Shown here: positions 62,126 through 64,000 of the stretch, piece by piece | Numbering within the stretch: position 1 is the first letter of the stretch | How the letters are laid out: every line of letters begins with the position of its first letter | NCBI GenBank assembly: GCA_943372645.1 | Contig: CALRZN010000007.1 | Coordinates: forward strand, 1 to 64,000 | Direction of reading: 5' to 3' | Length of the DNA: 64,000 nt | Origin: VBWE01 sp943372645 | GTDB taxonomy: Bacteria > Bacteroidota > Bacteroidia > Palsa-965 | Made by a program: the position numbers and the translations under genes | The notes under the pieces: generated by a model | The model's database searches: none | The model's input: only the letters and a program-made list of their open reading frames with translations | What the model was told of the DNA's origin: nothing

Positions 62126-63097
62126 TCAGATGTTGGGCAGGATGGCGGGGCGTTGTGTAATTTCATGGTAACACACCACATCACCTTTGCAGAAATAATG
62201 CGCCACGAGGCTCTTGCGCGAAAGCTGATCATTTACAACCGGCTCGCCACCGTGCAGCAGGTTGGCGTGCCAGATGAGCAGGTCACCTTTGCGGGGCGTG
62301 AATACTTTTTTCTGCAGTTGTTTTTCAGCAACGAGCGCCGCGATTTTCTTTTCGTAGTTGCCGTACAAATCATCGCCCACAAACAGCGCGCTGCTGCTGT
62401 GATCAAAATCTTCACCGAGAATGTAAGGCAGTTTGTGGCTGCCGGGATAATAATGCAGCGGGCCCGAATCGGGTGAAATATCCTCCAGCGCAACCCAGAT
62501 GGCGATGAGGTACCCTTCCGGTTCGGTGGTCATGTGAATAAAATCGGAATGCGTTTTCTGCCGGCTGCCTTTTAAAAAACTGATGGTCTGAAACGGCAAC
62601 GTTTCGCGGTTGAGTGTGAAACTGAGCAGATCGAGCAGGCGTTTGTCGCTGATCACGGAACGGATGGTGGCGTTGTGTTTCCACGCATTCATCACGCGCG
62701 AGTTGGTGTAATCAAAATCAACGGTTTTGGAATCAATCAGTTCCTGCAACTCGTTTGAAATGCGGTCGCAGGTTTCGGGTGCGACAAAACCATCAAGAAT
62801 CATGTAACCGTTATCGGGCCAGCTGCTGATTTGTTCCTGCATCGCCTGCGGGAAGGCCGCGAAACGGGCATCGGCTTTGGCTTTTGCTAGTCCGCCCGGC
62901 ATATCGAGCCAGGGATGTTCGGTGCTGTGGTTTTTAAAATCCTTGTGTGTAATGGATGACACCACACTTTTGGCAGCGCCGAATTTTTTATACAGGTTTT
63001 TATTCCGTTTCAGCTGGCTGTAATGCCCCATGTTGTACAGCACATGCAGCAGGCGCATGCGGCGCAGGGTTCCCCAGTATTTTTTCAGCAGGCTCAT
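62126..63097 (-). CDS. Phytanoyl-CoA dioxygenase (PhyH)-like Fe(II)/2OG oxygenase
   Basis: 323 residues from ATG 63097. The jelly-roll has KTHSDFIHM (His-x-Asp iron ligands), PLHYYPGSHKLPYI, and LIWHANLLHGGEPV with the distal His; LSRKSLVAHYF supplies the 2-oxoglutarate-binding Arg. PhyH-like enzymes hydroxylate small molecules, but the substrate is unknown here. The N-terminal ~60 residues are helical and unrelated to PhyH. The open frame further upstream to 63286 is not likely translated. Confidence 0.88.
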   Translation of the reverse strand: MSLLKKYWGTLRRMRLLHVLYNMGHYSQLKRNKNLYKKFGAAKSVVSSITHKDFKNHSTEHPWLDMPGGLAKAKADARFAAFPQAMQEQISSWPDNGYMILDGFVAPETCDRISNELQELIDSKTVDFDYTNSRVMNAWKHNATIRSVISDKRLLDLLSFTLNRETLPFQTISFLKGSRQKTHSDFIHMTTEPEGYLIAIWVALEDISPDSGPLHYYPGSHKLPYILGEDFDHSSSALFVGDDLYGNYEKKIAALVAEKQLQKKVFTPRKGDLLIWHANLLHGGEPVVNDQLSRKSLVAHYFCKGDVVCYHEITQRPAILPNI

Positions 63098-63196
63098 GGT
63101 GTAAAGATAGGATGAGAAACGGGATTCTGTATTCAAAAAAAGCAAGGCAATTACATCTGAAAAAGAAAAGCAATCCGTTTCATTATTCCCTTTTTT

Positions 63197-63364
63197 GATG
63201 TTGTCGCGGATTTTGTTGGTTGCAGGTAAGCGGGGTAATCCGTAACAGCATACGATTTGCGCGTGTGTAATAACCCGCCTGTTCACGATTCCACGCGCTT
63301 AAGCCTGTAGTTCAGCACGGATTAGCATCCGCAGTGAACTACACACAAAATCCGCGCTAACATC
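63197..63364 (-). repeat. 168-bp element with terminal inverted repeats, copy B
   Basis: Homologous to 40979-41145 in reverse orientation: reading the minus strand it starts GATGTTAGCGCGGATTTTGT and ends ACAAAATCCGCGACAACATC. The ends and inner blocks (TGCTAATCCGTGCTG, CTTAAGCG, CGGATTACCC) are shared; the rest has diverged, so the copies are old or have independent origins. Confidence 0.85.
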
Positions 63365-63395
63365 ATTTTTATACGATTTCGGGCTGGTTTATTTT

Positions 63396-63412
63396 AGATG
63401 CGATTGCCCTGC
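63396..63412. repeat. Solo copy of the 45478/45778 repeat end
   Basis: AGATGCGATTGCCCTGC equals the outer end of the 301-bp element (AGACGCGATTGCCCTGC) at 16 of 17 positions. No matching partner end is seen nearby. Confidence 0.5.
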
Positions 63413-63441
63413 AAAACCCGGCGCACATTTTAAAATCCTTT

Positions 63442-63449
63442 TAGCTTTG
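63442..63449 (+). promoter_or_regulatory. -7 box of the last TonB receptor gene
   Basis: TAGCTTTG fits TAnnTTTG, 16 bp before ATG 63466. No TTG at the usual distance. Confidence 0.45.
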
Positions 63450-63465
63450 CATAAAATAACCTGTA

Positions 63466-64000
63466 ATGAGAACTTTTATTTGCGCGCTGCTGACCCTTCA
63501 CAGCGCTGTACTTTTTGCCCAGCAGGACAGCGTAACCCTGTTGACACAACCCTTTATATTTAGAGGACAGTACAGCGATACTATCAAAACCGTTTATCAA
63601 CTTTCTGAAGTTGCAGTCCAGGCCAACCGCTTTTCAAACAGCTACTCGCCGAACAGTTTCAGCAATATTGATGTGGCCACGCTGCAAAACCAGCACGGGC
63701 AGGAAGCATCCTATATTTTCCGCAACCTGCCTTCGGTTACCAATACGTCCGATGCAGGCAACGCACTCGGCTATTCGTATTTCCGCATCCGCGGCATTGA
63801 CCAGACGCGCATCAACGTAACGCTGAACGGTGTGCCGATGAATGAACCGGAAGACCAGGGCGTGTATTTTTCCAATTATCCCGACCTGCTCGAATCCGTT
63901 TCACAGCTGCAGGTGCAGCGCGGCGTGGGCGTTTCCACAAACGGTACTGCAAGTTACGGCGGCAGCATACAAATGAGCGGGCCGATGCTCACCGATTCTG
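63466..64000 (+). CDS. TonB-dependent receptor, N-terminal part (partial)
   Basis: 178 codons to the window edge, open. Signal peptide MRTFICALLTLHSAVLFAQ, then a short N-terminal region and a plug domain: VYQLSEVAVQANRFSN, SYIFRNLPSVTNTSDAG, FRIRGIDQTRINVTLNGVPM, LLESVSQLQVQRGVGVST and YGGSIQM. It has no CarboxypepD_reg-like domain in the first 60 residues, unlike the receptor at 38567. The outer-membrane barrel is beyond the window. The substrate is unknown. Confidence 0.9.
   Translation, partial: MRTFICALLTLHSAVLFAQQDSVTLLTQPFIFRGQYSDTIKTVYQLSEVAVQANRFSNSYSPNSFSNIDVATLQNQHGQEASYIFRNLPSVTNTSDAGNALGYSYFRIRGIDQTRINVTLNGVPMNEPEDQGVYFSNYPDLLESVSQLQVQRGVGVSTNGTASYGGSIQMSGPMLTDS

Noticed and set aside
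1..64000. CRISPR array, tRNA, rRNA or prophage
   Set aside because: I found no regularly spaced direct repeats with unique spacers, no tRNA cloverleaf and no phage structural genes; the fibre-like protein alone is not evidence for a prophage.

Overview
The window is chromosomal DNA from a member of the Bacteroidota. This rests on type IX secretion (T9SS) sorting tails on several secreted proteins, a PorP/SprF protein, a TonB receptor with an N-terminal carboxypeptidase-regulatory-like domain, periplasmic-sensor (beta-propeller / Y_Y_Y) histidine kinases paired with LytTR regulators, DUF4783 next to nadC, and many TAnnTTTG promoter boxes, some with a TTG 17-23 bp upstream. By eye most of it is about half GC; 26.3-29.3 kb is clearly AT-richer. 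No rRNA, tRNA, CRISPR array, transposase or phage block was seen. The genus cannot be fixed from the sequence alone.

Layout. 0-6.4 kb: housekeeping and unknown genes (YkgJ-type Cys cluster protein, HEAT-repeat protein, an unknown protein with an HExxH motif, dGTPase, DUF4241 protein, rdgB). 6.4-16.5 kb: a co-directional surface-polysaccharide cluster: flippase, an amidotransferase fused to a glycosyltransferase, four more glycosyltransferases, an FkbM methyltransferase and galE. 16.5-26.1 kb: two paralogous LytTR regulator / sensor kinase pairs on the minus strand, with two plus-strand lipoprotein genes between them. 26.1-29.3 kb: a 26-bp repeat carrying a LytTR-type half-site occurs twice, once upstream of the second kinase operon and once upstream of a two-gene operon for a fibre-like protein and a GH16 glycanase. 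29.3-36.1 kb: membrane acyltransferase and polytopic protein, yihY-nadC-DUF4783, rlmH, PlsC-like acyltransferase. 36.3-43.2 kb: class III aminotransferase, a T9SS protein with a TonB receptor, and a GT2 protein fused to a degenerate phosphoglycosyltransferase-like half. 43.2-54.6 kb: lipocalin-SDR pair, a secreted beta-sandwich protein, clpB, a T9SS Asp-box protein, rpsA, a small zinc-finger protein, a lytic transglycosylase. 54.8-58.4 kb: CotH-type T9SS-B cargo with a PorP/SprF protein. 58.4-64 kb: aminotransferase IV, HAD phosphatase, rhomboid, DinB-like, a 59-aa protein, Nudix, PhyH-type dioxygenase and the start of a TonB receptor.

The most unusual material is non-coding. A 301-bp nest of perfect inverted repeats lies next to clpB. 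A 167-bp element with terminal inverted repeats is present twice in opposite orientation. Shorter palindromic or tandem repeats sit in several intergenic gaps. The best regulatory hypothesis is that the second kinase/LytTR pair controls its own operon and the neighbouring glycanase operon through the shared 26-bp site.
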